64,000 bases of DNA from Enterobacter mori (GTDB lineage: Bacteria; Pseudomonadota; Gammaproteobacteria; Enterobacterales; Enterobacteriaceae). Positions 26,436-34,890 of this stretch are shown here, in pieces; position 1 is the first letter of the stretch, and each line of letters opens with the position of its first letter. The stretch covers positions 1,116,001 to 1,180,000 of the forward strand of contig NZ_CP104285.1 in NCBI RefSeq assembly GCF_025244905.1. The letters are read 5' to 3'. A program made the position numbers and the translations under genes. The notes beneath the pieces are model-generated. The model made no database searches and was not told the origin of the DNA. It saw only the letters and a program-made list of their open reading frames with translations.

Positions 26436-28580
26436 TTACCAGCGGTAATTCACCGTTGCCGTCACCGTCCGGCCAATCCCGTAGAAGCACGCCGTATCGC
26501 TTGCGCACGACGCCACATACTTCGTGTCCGCCACGTTATTGACGTTGAACTGCACGCTCGCCCCTTTCAGGCTGCGGTTCATCTCGCCCAGATCGTAGCT
26601 CACCATTGCGTCATACAGATCCACCGACGGCACCTTGAAGGTGTTCTTCGCATCGCCGTAGCTGGTGCCAATGTAGCGCATCCCCACGCCGGCGGTCAGG
26701 CTCTTCAGCGCGCCGCCCGGCACGGTATAGCTGGCGAAGGCCGATGCCATATGCGCGGGAATACGCGCAGGCGTTTTGCCTTCTGTTCCCGCCACCGTCG
26801 TGCTTTTGGTTTTCGCATCGGTGTAGGTATATGAGCCAATCAGGTTGATGTTATCCATCAGCGTAGAGTGGATTTCCGCCTCAACGCCTTTCGAACGCAC
26901 CTTGCCCGCGTTCTCGAACCAGCCTTCGGCGCTGTTGTAGGTCGCCACGTTGTCCTGGGTTAAATCGTACAGCGCGAGGGTCATCAGCGTGTTGTCGACC
27001 GGCTGATACTTCAGGCCAATCTCGGTCTGCTCCCCGGTGGTTGGCTTGAAGGGCGCGACGCCCGGCGCGCGATTGGTTTGCAGGTTCGGTTCAAACGAGG
27101 TGCTGTAGCTGACGTACGGCGACAGGCCAGAATCGAACGCGTACAGCAGGCCGGTTCGCCAGGTGAATTTGCTGTCGTTCTGCTGGGTAACGCTGCCGTC
27201 AGTGAAGTCGTTAGTTCGTACTTCGCTCCAGTCGTAGCGCCCGGAAACCAGCCATTCCCAGCTGTTCCAGCTCATTTGATCCTGCAAATACAGCCCCATC
27301 TGGTCGAGATTTTGCTGCTCGTCGCTGGCGGTTTTGAAGGTGCTTTCATCCACGTTCACACCGTACACCGGGTTCGTCCAGTCGAGGTCATACTGTGAAC
27401 CGCTCCCGCGTTCCAGCAGCTGTTTATCTTTGCTGGTCTTGTAGTCGAATCCGCCGAGCAGGGTGTGGCTGACGCTGCCGCTCTCCAGCAGATACTCAAG
27501 CTGGTTATCCAGGCCAAATTCATTGGTGGTGCGCTCTTCATGCTGCGCGCGTCGCGTTAATACCGTGCTGTTAGCCGCGCTGGTGGTGTAAACGAGGTAA
27601 CGGTATTTTTGTTTGATGGCGGCGTAACGCGCGTTCTGGCGGAAGGTGAGGTCGTCGGCGAACTGATGTTCCAGCTCGTAGCCGATCGTCGTCTGCTCGC
27701 GCCAGGACTGATTGTAATTCGGATCGCTGACGTTAAAGTCGCGCGGGATGTATTTCCCGTCAACGCTTTTGACCGTGCCGTAGGCGGGCAGGAAGTTGCG
27801 GTAGCCCGCATCCGGATCCTTCTGGTAGCTGGTCAGCAGCGTAAAGCGGGTCTGGTCGTTCGGGTACCAGGTGATGGCAGGCGCAATCGCCATCCGCGTC
27901 TCTTTATAATCATCCACCTGATTGTGCTGGGTACGGGCGATACCGTTGACGCGATACAGCACGCGGCCGTCATCGCTCAGCTTGCCGCCGAAATCAAATG
28001 CGCCTTCTGCCAGATCGTTATTGCCGGTGCGCAACTGCACGTTATGGATGGATTCCGTGGTCGGGCGTTTGCTGGTCATGCTGATTAATCCGCCCGGATT
28101 GACCTGACCAAACAGGACCGACGCCGGGCCACGCACCAGCTCCACGCGCTCCAGTAGCCACGGGTCAATCGTACCCGTCTGGGACGAGGCTGTCGCGCCG
28201 AAGCTCAGACCGTCGAGGAATTTCGGCACATAGCTAAAGCCGCGCACGAACACCTCATCGTTACGGTTCGACGAGCCGCGGTACTCGGTAAACACCCCCG
28301 CCGAGTACCGCAGCGCCTGCGATACGGACGTCACGTCCTGCATGTTCATCTGATCGCGGGTGATCACCGATACCGACTGCGGCGTTTTTACGATCTCCGC
28401 GCGGGTCTTGGTCGCGGAGAGCGTTTGGGTTGCCACAATCCCTTTTACCGGGGCGGTGGGTTCTTCACTCACGCCCTGCGTCACCGTTATGGTTTCTTCT
28501 CTATTTTCAGCCTGAGCCGCCACGCTGGCCGTCGCCAGACTCAGCAGCCACAGTTGCATTATCTTATTATTCTTAAACAT
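26436..28580 (-). CDS. TonB-dependent siderophore receptor, FoxA/FhuA-like
   Basis: 714 residues. The signal peptide ends VAAQA near residue 24, a TonB-box-like EETITVTQG follows, and the plug runs to about 195 with KTPQSVSVITRDQM, FVRGFSYVPKFLDGLSF and RVELVRGPASVLFGQVNPGG (the FhuA-group signature). The barrel ends TVNYRW, an aromatic terminal residue. Known members carry ferrichrome, ferrioxamine or related siderophores. It is divergent from a periplasmic Fes-like esterase gene across a Fur-box candidate, which suggests that the imported compound is an ester siderophore opened in the periplasm. The ligand is not determined. Confidence 0.93.
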   Translation of the reverse strand: MFKNNKIMQLWLLSLATASVAAQAENREETITVTQGVSEEPTAPVKGIVATQTLSATKTRAEIVKTPQSVSVITRDQMNMQDVTSVSQALRYSAGVFTEYRGSSNRNDEVFVRGFSYVPKFLDGLSFGATASSQTGTIDPWLLERVELVRGPASVLFGQVNPGGLISMTSKRPTTESIHNVQLRTGNNDLAEGAFDFGGKLSDDGRVLYRVNGIARTQHNQVDDYKETRMAIAPAITWYPNDQTRFTLLTSYQKDPDAGYRNFLPAYGTVKSVDGKYIPRDFNVSDPNYNQSWREQTTIGYELEHQFADDLTFRQNARYAAIKQKYRYLVYTTSAANSTVLTRRAQHEERTTNEFGLDNQLEYLLESGSVSHTLLGGFDYKTSKDKQLLERGSGSQYDLDWTNPVYGVNVDESTFKTASDEQQNLDQMGLYLQDQMSWNSWEWLVSGRYDWSEVRTNDFTDGSVTQQNDSKFTWRTGLLYAFDSGLSPYVSYSTSFEPNLQTNRAPGVAPFKPTTGEQTEIGLKYQPVDNTLMTLALYDLTQDNVATYNSAEGWFENAGKVRSKGVEAEIHSTLMDNINLIGSYTYTDAKTKSTTVAGTEGKTPARIPAHMASAFASYTVPGGALKSLTAGVGMRYIGTSYGDAKNTFKVPSVDLYDAMVSYDLGEMNRSLKGASVQFNVNNVADTKYVASCASDTACFYGIGRTVTATVNYRW

Positions 28581-28643
28581 TTTTTCTACTCATCCTTGGT
28601 TGCTATCGCCATTAAAACACCGTTAAAACGCGTTAGATGATAT

Positions 28644-28664
28644 TGCAAATTATTACCATTTGCA
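28644..28664. promoter_or_regulatory. Fur box candidate shared by receptor and esterase
   Basis: TGCAAAT-N7-ATTTGCA, a perfect 7-bp inverted repeat, flanked by GATAT and TTAGC as in extended Fur sites. It lies 39 bp before the esterase start and 63 bp before the receptor start, so it can control both. Confidence 0.7.
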
Positions 28665-28703
28665 TTAGCGTTGATAACAAATTTCGTCGGGGAACAAGCG
28701 GTA

Positions 28704-30272
28704 ATGAAGAGGGTATGGAGCGGATTATTACTCGGGATAGGTGTGCTACCTGCGGTGGCGGCAACCTGCGAACACTCTTCCCGGCAGGGAGACGTCCAGG
28801 GGAAGTTTGATGCCAGCGGTGAAGTCTGTTTTATGCTGCCTGAGCTTGCTGAAAATTATGTCTCCGCCACGCTGCATGGCGTAACGGATGCCCGCCTGCT
28901 GGACGGGCAGAACCGCCGCATTCGTACGTTGATTGAAAACGGGCCCGCCGATGGCGAACACACGCTGCTTTTTGCCCTGCCGGTAAAGCAGAGCACCTCG
29001 CTGGTCCTGCACGGCGAAGCGGGTAAACCCTGGCGTTTTCAGTGGCGGATGAAAGAGACATCTGCATTACCGCGCGTACAGATGCTGGCACCTGAAAGCC
29101 CGACGCTTCAGGCGCTGGCAAAAGAGATTGCTGCCGGAGGGAGTACCGACGCGTTCTGGCAGACGCAGATTCGGCAGGGAACGCCGATGGTGGAGCCGGT
29201 AGACGCAGAACATAAGCGCGTTACCTTTCTGTGGCGCGGCGCGCGGGATAACGTCTTTATTCTCGGCTCACCGGCGGGGGATCACGACCCGCTGTTCCGC
29301 CTGGGCAACAGCGACGTCTGGTTCCGCAGCTATGTGGTGCCCGCCGACACGGTGATGCAGTACAAGCTTGCCCCGGATGTGCCGAGCGTTGACGGCTCTC
29401 CTCGCGACCAGCGCCGCGCGATCCTGGTGAGTGCCCAGGCCGATCCGCTCAACCCGAATACCTTTGGTGAACAGAAGGCGGATCGCTGGAACCGCTATTC
29501 GCTGCTCGATCTCAGCCCGGCACGCTATTGCTCCGTGCAGGCCACGGCCCAGCCGCTGGTCCACGGGTCATTAAGCCGCCAGAGCATCACCAGCAAAATC
29601 CTCGGTAATTCCCGCGAGGTGATGATCTATAAACCGCGGGGTGCGCAGCCAGCCCGCTGGACGTTAATCCTCTTCGACGGGCAGATTTATCAGGACGAGT
29701 ACCATTTCGCTAACGTGCTGGACGGTCTTATTGCCCGCCACCATCTTCCGCCGATTAACGTGGTGTTTATCGACAGCCTCGATCACGCCCGACGCGGCAA
29801 CGAGCTGCCACCGAACCCGGACTTCGCCGACTTTATGGCGCATGAGCTGCTGCCCTGGCTGCGAGGGCAGGGCATCGCGACGCAGCGGCAGAAAACGGTG
29901 CTGGCGGGGTCGAGCTACGGCGGCATTGCCTCGTCTTGGGTGGCGCTGCGCTATCCACGCCTGTTTGGTAACGTGCTGAGCCTTTCAGGCTCGTACTGGT
30001 GGGCGCCGAAAGGGGAGGCTCCCGGCTGGCTGACGCGGCAATATCAGCAGTCGCCGCCGTATCCGGTGCGCTTCTGGCTGCAGGCCGGAAAGTTTGAAAC
30101 CACGGGGCCGGGCGGGGGAATTTATCGCACAACGCAGGATTTCGAACAGGCGTTGAGGGAGAAAGGGTATCGCGTCAGCTTCCATCCCTCATCCAGCGGT
30201 CACGACTTCGCGGCCTGGTGTGAAGCGCTGCTCCACGGCATGCGCGATTTCACCGGCTTACGACGCCAGTGA
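28704..30272 (+). CDS. Periplasmic enterochelin-esterase-like hydrolase (Fes/PfeE type)
   Basis: 522 residues from ATG 28704, which starts directly at a Sec signal peptide (LLLGIGVLPAVAA, cleavage near 20); GGGGAA lies upstream. The N-terminal Fes-type beta domain includes VTFLWRGARDNVFILGSPAGDHDPLFRLGNSDVW. The C-terminal alpha/beta-hydrolase has the nucleophile elbow AGSSYGG and a late His in SSGHDFAAW. Cytoplasmic Fes of E. coli has no signal peptide; this version should act in the periplasm like Pseudomonas PfeE or IroE. It would hydrolyse a catecholate triester siderophore delivered by the divergent receptor. The 3' end overlaps that of convergent ybdJ by 15 nt. Confidence 0.9.
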   Translation: MKRVWSGLLLGIGVLPAVAATCEHSSRQGDVQGKFDASGEVCFMLPELAENYVSATLHGVTDARLLDGQNRRIRTLIENGPADGEHTLLFALPVKQSTSLVLHGEAGKPWRFQWRMKETSALPRVQMLAPESPTLQALAKEIAAGGSTDAFWQTQIRQGTPMVEPVDAEHKRVTFLWRGARDNVFILGSPAGDHDPLFRLGNSDVWFRSYVVPADTVMQYKLAPDVPSVDGSPRDQRRAILVSAQADPLNPNTFGEQKADRWNRYSLLDLSPARYCSVQATAQPLVHGSLSRQSITSKILGNSREVMIYKPRGAQPARWTLILFDGQIYQDEYHFANVLDGLIARHHLPPINVVFIDSLDHARRGNELPPNPDFADFMAHELLPWLRGQGIATQRQKTVLAGSSYGGIASSWVALRYPRLFGNVLSLSGSYWWAPKGEAPGWLTRQYQQSPPYPVRFWLQAGKFETTGPGGGIYRTTQDFEQALREKGYRVSFHPSSSGHDFAAWCEALLHGMRDFTGLRRQ

Positions 30273-30506
30273 AAACCAGCGGCGCCAGACGAAACGCAGG
30301 ATGAAGAATTCGATGGCGCCGAGCGCTAAAAACCACAGGCAGAACAGAATGGTGTAGAGCTGGTTCAGATCGACCATGTGGAAGGTCGTCATCAGCCTCT
30401 GCGCCAGCACCAGACCCAGCGACGGCGCAGGTAACAGCAGGCAGGAGATCAGGGCCAGCAATAAAATGCCCCCCGCTGTAAGCAGCGATTCTAACGGGTG
30501 TTTCAT
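30258..30506 (-). CDS. ybdJ: YbdJ, DUF1158 inner-membrane protein
   Basis: 82 residues with two hydrophobic segments (about 8-35 and 50-72) and a basic end (FVWRRWFSLAS). Size, topology and neighbourhood match E. coli YbdJ, function unknown. In E. coli ybdJ adjoins ybdK as an operon; here about 7.5 kb (small membrane protein, P-type ATPase, RND pump) separates them. Confidence 0.88.
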   Translation of the reverse strand: MKHPLESLLTAGGILLLALISCLLLPAPSLGLVLAQRLMTTFHMVDLNQLYTILFCLWFLALGAIEFFILRFVWRRWFSLAS

Positions 30507-30677
30507 CGTAATGTTAATCGTCAGTTAAAAATGGCATTGTCCGGCATTCTGTATCGTAAAGCAATATCAGCCCCTCGGGCATTTTTGAATAAAAAGAAGA
30601 CATTATTACTGCGAATAAATAACAACATACGGCCCGGTGTTCATATTAATATCGCGTTATGTAAATAAACGTCTGTA

Positions 30678-30788
30678 TCAGGAAAATAATTTTACAAACA
30701 TATAAGTGCTGTATCCAATTAACGTCGCAATAACAATGGCTGCGACAATGTATAACGCCAGGCGTCGTCCGCGATAAATACCAAACAT
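30678..30788 (-). CDS. Small single-TM membrane protein (36 residues)
   Basis: ATG 30788 with the strong ribosome site GAGGGGGAA 3 nt upstream, then 36 codons to TGA. It has a basic N-terminus (residues 5-8 contain three Arg) and one hydrophobic helix of about 20 residues (LALYIVAAIVIATLIGY), then a short Lys-containing tail. Positive-inside charge predicts the N-terminus in the cytoplasm. It resembles the many enterobacterial small membrane proteins in size and layout, but I cannot assign a family. It is divergent from the P-type ATPase gene and upstream of ybdJ on the same strand. Confidence 0.65.
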   Translation of the reverse strand: MFGIYRGRRLALYIVAAIVIATLIGYSTYMFVKLFS

Positions 30789-30985
30789 GGTTCCCCCTCG
30801 TTTAGCGTTGGTTTAGAAATATTTTGTAAAAATCAGGTCATCGAAATAGTTTTAATCAGTTTTGAATAACCGAGAAGTGATTATATTGCGGTAGATCAAT
30901 TTTACCCGCAAGACTTAAAAATGAATTTATTTAAGCCAGAAAGGAATTCAGGCTTCAGTTCACCGGATATTGAAGGAAAAATACG

Positions 30986-33694
30986 ATGACCGAAAAAAAA
31001 TTGTCCCCAAACATGCCGCCTTCCGGCGGGCTGGCATACCAGCAGACCGCAGAGCAGGTGCTTACGCACATGCAGAGCCAGGCCAGCGGCCTGGATCGTG
31101 CAGAGGCGCAGGCGCGTCTGCAAAAATCAGGTCCGAACGCGCTGCCGGAGAAAAAAGGTAAACCCGCCTGGCTGCGTTTTTTGGCCCATTTTAATGATGT
31201 GCTGATTTACGTCCTGCTGGCCGCAGCCGTATTAACGGCAGTAATGGGCCACTGGGTGGATACGCTGGTTATTTTGGGCGTCGCGGTAATCAATGCTTTA
31301 ATTGGGCATATTCAGGAAAGCAACGCGGAAAAATCCCTGAAGAGTATTCGCAATATGCTCTCCAGCGAGGCGCGCGTTATTCGTAACGGCAATCATGAAA
31401 CTATACCCACAACTGAAATAGTCCCGGGCGATATTATTGTATTACGCGCGGGAGATCGTATTCCGGCGGATATGCGTTTAATCGAAGCGCATAATTTACG
31501 CGTGGAAGAGGCGATTCTGACCGGTGAATCCACCGTGGTGGATAAACACATTAATCCGCTGAGCGGCGAACTGCCGCTGGGCGACCGTACCAATATGGTC
31601 TTCTCCGGGACGACCGTAAGCGCGGGCGGTGGCGTCGGCCTGGTCACCGCGACCGGTAAGGATACGGAGCTCGGCCACATCAACCAGATGATGGCGGGTA
31701 TTGAAAAGCACCGCACGCCGCTGCTGGTGCAGATGGACAAGCTGGGTAAAGCGATCTTCGCCATTATCCTGGCAATGATGGCGGCGCTGTTCGTCTTCAG
31801 CCTGGTGTTCCGCGAGATCCCAATGGGCGAGCTGCTGCTCTCCCTGATTAGCCTGGCGGTTGCGTCCGTACCGGAAGGTCTGCCGGCGATTATCTCCATC
31901 ATCCTCTCTCTGGGTGTGCAGGCGATGGCGCGCAAGCGGGCGATTATCCGCAAGCTGCCGACGGTTGAAACCCTGGGCGCGATGACCGTGGTTTGCTCGG
32001 ATAAAACCGGCACCCTGACCATGAACGAGATGACGGTGAAAGCCATCATCACCGCCGACGCCTGCTACCGCGTGGACGGCAACAGCTACGAGCCGGTGGG
32101 CAACCTCTACCTGGAAGGCAGCGATGAGCCGGTGCAGATCCAGCCGGGCACCGTGCTGGAGCAGTACCTGCGCACCGTTGATCTGTGCAACGACAGCCAG
32201 ATGATTCAGGACGAGCGCGGCCTGTGGGGCATTACCGGTGGGCCGACCGAAGGGGCGCTGAAGGTGCTGGCGGCCAAGGCTAACCTCGAGCCTGTCGTGA
32301 CCACGCTGGTCAACAAGATCCCGTTCGATTCGCAGTACAAGTACATGAGCACCCACTACCAGATTGGCGGTGAGGAGCAGATCTTGATCACCGGCGCGCC
32401 GGACGTGATTTTCGCCCTGTGCGCCGAGCAGCAGACCCGCAACGGTGCGGAAGCCTTCAACCGCGCGTACTGGGAAAGCGAGATGGAGCGCTATGCGCGT
32501 CAGGGGCTGCGCATGGTCGCCGCGGCGTTCAAGCCGGCGAACGGCGAGCAGGAGCTGACGCACGACGACCTGAGCCACGGCCTGATCTTCCTCGGCATCG
32601 CCGGGATGATGGATCCGCCGCGTCCGGAAGCGATTGAGGCGATTAACGCCTGCCAGCAGGCGGGGATCCGCGTGAAGATGATCACCGGGGATCACCCGCA
32701 GACGGCGATGAGCATCGGCCAGATGCTGGGGATCGCTAACAGCGAGCAGGCGGTGACCGGCTACCAACTGGAGAAGATGGACGACGCCGAACTGGCGGAA
32801 GCGGCGGTGAAGTATGACATCTTCGCCCGTACCAGCCCGGAGCATAAGCTGCGCCTGGTGAAAGCGCTGCAGGATAAAGGTGAAATCGTCGGCATGACCG
32901 GTGACGGCGTGAACGACGCCCCGGCGCTGCGTCAGGCGGACGTGGGCATCGCGATGGGCATCAAAGGGACTGAAGTGACCAAAGAGGCGGCGGACATGGT
33001 CCTGACGGACGATAACTTCGCGACCATCGCCAGCGCGGTAAAAGAGGGGCGTCGCGTTTACGACAACCTGAAGAAGACCATTCTGTTCATCATGCCGACC
33101 AACCTGGCGCAGGGTCTGCTGATTGTGATTGCGCTGCTGGCGGGGAACATCATTCCGCTGACGCCGGTGCTGATCCTGTGGATGAACATGGCCACCTCCG
33201 CCACGCTCTCTTTCGGCCTGGCCTTTGAGGCCGCCGAGCGCAACATCATGCGCCGTCCGCCGCGTCAGACCGGGCAGCACGTAATGGACGCCTACGCCGT
33301 CTGGCGCGTGGCCTTCGTCGGCACCATGATTGCCATCGCCGCCTTTGCGCTGGAAGCCTGGCTGGCCCCGCGCGGCCACAGCGCGGAGTTCATCCGCACC
33401 GTGCTGCTGCAGATGCTGGTCTGCGCCCAGTGGGTGTACATGATTAACTGCCGCAACACCGAAGGGTTCTCCCTCAACCGCGGCCTGCTGGCGAACAAAG
33501 GGATCTGGCTGGTAACGGGCGTACTGTTCCTGCTCCAGGCGGCGATTATCTACCTGCCGTTTATGCAGATGCTGTTCGGCACCGAAGCGCTGCCGCTGCG
33601 CTACTGGTTCGTGACGCTGGCCGTTGCAGGCGTGATGTTCTTCATCGTCGAAATCGAGAAGCGACTGACCCGCAGGTTCCGTAAGGCTGCATAA
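30986..33694 (+). CDS. Cation-transporting P-type ATPase (P2 type)
   Basis: 902 residues; GAAGGAAAAA precedes the ATG. Full P-type ATPase order: cation_ATPase_N (about 20-90), TM1-2, actuator domain with LTGES (178-182), TM3-4 with the ion-site motif VASVPEGLPA, phosphorylation site SDKTGTLT (Asp339), nucleotide domain, hinge TGDGVNDAP (638-646), and a C-terminal TM bundle to the end. PEGLPA and the extended C-terminal membrane bundle place it with SERCA/PMR1/Na-type P2 pumps, not with heavy-metal P1B pumps. Likely Ca2+, Mn2+ or another light cation; the ion is not assignable. The AT-rich leader holds its promoter. Confidence 0.94.
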   Translation: MTEKKLSPNMPPSGGLAYQQTAEQVLTHMQSQASGLDRAEAQARLQKSGPNALPEKKGKPAWLRFLAHFNDVLIYVLLAAAVLTAVMGHWVDTLVILGVAVINALIGHIQESNAEKSLKSIRNMLSSEARVIRNGNHETIPTTEIVPGDIIVLRAGDRIPADMRLIEAHNLRVEEAILTGESTVVDKHINPLSGELPLGDRTNMVFSGTTVSAGGGVGLVTATGKDTELGHINQMMAGIEKHRTPLLVQMDKLGKAIFAIILAMMAALFVFSLVFREIPMGELLLSLISLAVASVPEGLPAIISIILSLGVQAMARKRAIIRKLPTVETLGAMTVVCSDKTGTLTMNEMTVKAIITADACYRVDGNSYEPVGNLYLEGSDEPVQIQPGTVLEQYLRTVDLCNDSQMIQDERGLWGITGGPTEGALKVLAAKANLEPVVTTLVNKIPFDSQYKYMSTHYQIGGEEQILITGAPDVIFALCAEQQTRNGAEAFNRAYWESEMERYARQGLRMVAAAFKPANGEQELTHDDLSHGLIFLGIAGMMDPPRPEAIEAINACQQAGIRVKMITGDHPQTAMSIGQMLGIANSEQAVTGYQLEKMDDAELAEAAVKYDIFARTSPEHKLRLVKALQDKGEIVGMTGDGVNDAPALRQADVGIAMGIKGTEVTKEAADMVLTDDNFATIASAVKEGRRVYDNLKKTILFIMPTNLAQGLLIVIALLAGNIIPLTPVLILWMNMATSATLSFGLAFEAAERNIMRRPPRQTGQHVMDAYAVWRVAFVGTMIAIAAFALEAWLAPRGHSAEFIRTVLLQMLVCAQWVYMINCRNTEGFSLNRGLLANKGIWLVTGVLFLLQAAIIYLPFMQMLFGTEALPLRYWFVTLAVAGVMFFIVEIEKRLTRRFRKAA

Positions 33695-33710
33695 CGAAAC
33701 CTAAAACCTT

Positions 33711-33794
33711 CCCCCTCACCCTAACCCTCTCCCCACAGGGGAGAGGGAACTAAAACACCCTCGCCCCTTTGGGGAGAGGGCCGGGGTGAGGGGA
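33711..33794. repeat. 82-bp palindromic intergenic repeat, copy 2 (inverted to copy 1)
   Basis: CCCCCTCACCCTAACCCTCT...AGAGGGCCGGGGTGAGGGG. Its reverse complement matches 26335-26418 at nearly every base outside the central linker. It lies between the P-type ATPase and RND genes. Confidence 0.85.
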
Positions 33795-33816
33795 GAAACA
33801 ACGCTGAGGTACTCCC

Positions 33817-34881
33817 ATGAAATTCCCGGTCCTGTTAGCACTTCTTGTCAGTACCCTGCAACCCGTCTTCGCCGCTGCCATCCCCGTTCGCGTTGCCACC
33901 GTGGAGCACACCGCCCACGCCGCCGAGCGCCAGATCCCGGGCCGCATCGAAGCCATTCACACCGTTGAGCTGCGCGCCCGCACGGAAGGCGTGATTACCA
34001 AAATTCACTTCCGCGACGGGCAGTACGTGAAAAAAGGCGAGGTGCTGTTTGAGCTGGACGACGCCGAGCCGCGCGCCGCCCTGCGCCTGGCGCAGGCCGA
34101 GGTGAAAAGCGCCGAAGCCACGCTGCGTCAGGCGCAGCAGCAGCTTTCCCGCTTTGAAAGCCTGGGCAGCAGCAACGCCATCAGCCGTCACGACGTCGAT
34201 AATGCACGCATGCAGCGGGACGTCGCCAGCGCCGCGCTGGAGCAGGCCAAAGCCCGTCTCGACACCCGCAGCGTCACCCTGAATTACACCCGCATCGCCT
34301 CGCCGATTGACGGGCGCGTGGGGCACAGCCAGTTCCACGTCGGCAGCCTGGTCAACCCTGCCAGCGGCGTGCTGGTGGAGGTAGTGCAGCTTGACCCGAT
34401 CCGCATCGCCTTTGCGCTGGAAGAGGGGGCGTTTGCCACTAAAGCCGGACAGCATGCGGATATCAGCGCCATGAAGCAGGCCTGGCAGGCGCTGATTGAC
34501 AGCAACGGCCAGCGCGTCAGCGGGGAACTCACCTCCGTGGACAACCGCATCGACCCGCGCACCGCCAGCGTGATGCTGCGCGCCGAGTTCGCCAACCCGC
34601 GCCATCAGCTGCTGCCCGGCGGCAATGTGAACGTCTACCTGCGTCCGGCAAGCGAGCAGCCGGTGCTGACGCTGCCTGCCGCCGCGGTCCAGCAGAACGG
34701 CGACGGGTTCTTCGCCTGGGTCGTTAATGCCGACGGCAACGCCGAAAGGCGCCCGCTAAACGTGGCCGGCCAGATCGGCCAGCAGTTTCAGATTGCCTCC
34801 GGCGTGAAGCCCGGTGAGCGAGCGATTACCGACGGCGCGCAGCGCGTGCAGCCCGGCGCTGCCGTCCAGATACTGAATTAA
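33817..34881 (+). CDS. RND efflux periplasmic adaptor (AcrA/MexE-like)
   Basis: 354 residues. It has a signal peptide (residues 1-19, ending VFA) with no lipobox Cys. The lipoyl/barrel-sandwich half motif is RIEAIHTVELRARTEGVITK, then FRDGQYVKKGEVLFELDD. An alpha-hairpin is at about 95-150, the second lipoyl half is YTRIASPIDGRVG, and beta-barrel and membrane-proximal domains follow. It links an inner-membrane RND pump to an outer-membrane channel. It is followed 9 bp later by the RND pump gene. No outer-membrane factor gene is present, so TolC is the probable exit duct. Confidence 0.93.
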   Translation: MKFPVLLALLVSTLQPVFAAAIPVRVATVEHTAHAAERQIPGRIEAIHTVELRARTEGVITKIHFRDGQYVKKGEVLFELDDAEPRAALRLAQAEVKSAEATLRQAQQQLSRFESLGSSNAISRHDVDNARMQRDVASAALEQAKARLDTRSVTLNYTRIASPIDGRVGHSQFHVGSLVNPASGVLVEVVQLDPIRIAFALEEGAFATKAGQHADISAMKQAWQALIDSNGQRVSGELTSVDNRIDPRTASVMLRAEFANPRHQLLPGGNVNVYLRPASEQPVLTLPAAAVQQNGDGFFAWVVNADGNAERRPLNVAGQIGQQFQIASGVKPGERAITDGAQRVQPGAAVQILN

Positions 34882-34890
34882 GGAGCCATC

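Noticed and set aside
31496..33379. Open frame of 627 codons antisense to the P-type ATPase gene
   Set aside because: Shadow of a GC-rich gene with intact motifs on the other strand; no family features or ribosome site.
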